NCBI GenBank assembly: GCA_043766915.1
Contig: JAYUHO010000086.1
Coordinates: 1 to 6,146 of the forward strand
DNA length: 6,146 nucleotides
Reading direction: 5' to 3'
Source of the DNA: JANNAT01 sp043766915
GTDB lineage: Bacteria > Pseudomonadota > Alphaproteobacteria > Rhodobacterales > Rhodobacteraceae
Part shown: positions 5,187 to 6,146 of the stretch, in pieces
Layout of the letters: every line of letters starts with the position of its first letter
How positions within the stretch are numbered: the first letter of the stretch is position 1
The notes under the pieces: model-generated
What the model was told of the DNA's origin: nothing
Database searches by the model: none
Seen by the model: only the letters and a program-made list of their open reading frames with translations
Position numbers and translations under genes: made by a program

Positions 5187-6116
5187 GCGCCGCCTGCGGT
5201 TGACCATTCTGGGCGGCTATCTGGGGTCGGGCAAAACCAACTGGCTGCGGCATTTGCTGCATATGGCAGCGCGCCCGCCTTGGGTCTTGGTGAATGAGGC
5301 GGCAGAGGTGGCGGTGCATGATCATCTGATACGGGCTGCCGAAGGTGTCACGGTGCTGGCGCGGGGATGCGCCTGCTGCACGGGGCGGCGGGAGTTGGTG
5401 CAGGCATTGCGCGGCCTTTGCAATATGCGCAGTCGGGGGCAGGGGCCGGATGAGGCCATTCTGGAAACCAGCGGGTTGGCAGACCCTGCTCAAATATTGG
5501 CCGCGATCCGGGTCATCCGGGTTTGGTGCATCATATCGTGGTGGTGGGCGTGATCGTTCTGGTCGATGCGCTGCATGGGTTGGACCAATTGGCCAGCGAT
5601 CCCTTGGGCGCGCGCCAGATTGCGGTGGCGGATCGATTGGTCATGACCAAGCTGGAGACGGGACAGCCGGGTTTGGGCCGTCTTCTGGCGACACTGCGCG
5701 CGATCAACCCCGACGCGCAGATAGCGGCGGCAAGCCATGGGGTGGACTGTGCGATGCCCGATCATCCGCCCGCGCCACCGCTGCAGGCGCTTGCCGCTGG
5801 CAACGTGGCTATGCAAGCCGTCACTGTACAGGTGCCGTCATCCGTCGATTGGGCGGGGCTAAGCCTGTGGCTGTCGGCATTGCTGCAGGCGCGGGGCGAT
5901 CAGATCATCCGGGTCAAAGGTGTGGTGCAAACCCCGGCGAGGCGGTTGCTGCTGCAAGCCGTGTGCCGCGTGGTGCAAGCGCCCGAGGTTTTGGAGGAGG
6001 GCGACAGGGCCGGCGATGACCGGCTGGTGTTTATCGGCGCGGGGATAGAGGCGGAGGCACTGGCCCGGTCGTTGGCGCGGTTTGGGCGGGATCGTGATGA
6101 TGCAAGATGCAATTAG
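5179..6116 (+). pseudogene. CobW/COG0523-family GTPase, broken by a frameshift
   Basis: A metal-chaperone GTPase of the COG0523 (CobW/Nha3/ZNG1-like) family; members use GTP to deliver metal to target proteins. Starting at ATG 5179, Walker A GYLGSGKT is at residues 13-20, the metal-binding CxCC motif CACC at 64-67 and the switch sequence ETSGLADP at 96-103. Reading continues to ILAAIR and then leaves the family pattern, stopping at 5553. A second frame picks up at 5514 as HPGLVHHIVVVGVIVLVDALHG, the expected next segment, includes the nucleotide-base motif region ADRLVMTKLE (NKxD-like, with E for D) and ends in a C-terminal domain at 6116. Bases 5512-5513 (GT) where GAT would give RDHPGL point to one missing base. 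Corrected length is about 312 residues, normal for the family. It may be a true pseudogene or a sequencing error. Loss of the downstream half removes the base-recognition motif and the C-terminal domain. Confidence 0.82.
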
Positions 6117-6129
6117 AGCGGGTTGCAGC

Positions 6130-6146
6130 CAATCTAATTCAGATTG
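6130..6146. repeat. Inverted repeat at the window edge
   Basis: CAATCT (6130-6135) and AGATTG (6141-6146) are exact inverted repeats around AATTC, 13 bases after the last stop codon. The structure reaches the final base, so its full extent is unknown. It could be a terminator stem, an operator or the arm of a longer intergenic or mobile repeat. Confidence 0.45.

Noticed and set aside
5345..6019. 224-codon plus-strand frame overlapping the CobW-type gene
   Set aside because: Its product is G/R/A-rich with no motif, while the two other frames together reproduce the full CobW motif order.
1..6146. CRISPR array, tRNA, rRNA or complete insertion sequence
   Set aside because: No regularly spaced repeats, no tRNA-like cloverleaf, no rRNA sequence and no transposase gene were seen.

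Overview
This window looks like a piece of an alphaproteobacterial replicon, most likely a plasmid or chromid of the Rhodobacterales (Roseobacter group). The clues are high GC content, a ParA protein with an N-terminal helix-turn-helix extension, a ParB partner in a tightly overlapped parAB operon, and a Tat-exported solute-binding protein leader of a type common in that group. The assignment is from family resemblance by eye, not from a search.

Bases 162-2566 hold the partition module: parA and parB, overlapping by four bases (ATGA). Its outstanding feature is a long perfect palindrome (half-site AACCTTCCCCG) present three times: inside parA, inside the first codons of parB, and across the parB stop codon. 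Both coding copies are read in the same frame and give the same peptide, TFPAGK. They are the best candidates for the plasmid centromere (parS-like) sites. No replication initiator lies in the window; it could lie before base 1.

Bases 2567-3420 carry a leader with a 21-bp near-perfect hairpin palindrome and a promoter, followed by an AbrB-fold antitoxin and a PIN-domain (VapC-type) toxin overlapping by four bases. Placed next to parAB, this fits a plasmid-maintenance function.

Bases 3421-6116 look like a decayed solute-uptake locus. A GntR-type regulator is cut off just after its recognition helix (minus strand). A divergent intergenic region keeps a GntR-like operator palindrome. The full-length ABC-transporter ATPase has changes in both Walker A and Walker B. 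The solute-binding protein gene keeps little more than its Tat signal peptide and is joined out of frame to the 3' end of another gene. A CobW/COG0523-type metal-chaperone GTPase follows, broken by an apparent one-base deletion. No permease genes remain. The window ends inside an inverted repeat that may be the arm of a larger structure.

The partition and toxin-antitoxin genes are therefore intact and probably working, while the transport locus appears to be a relic losing genes by end-to-end deletion.
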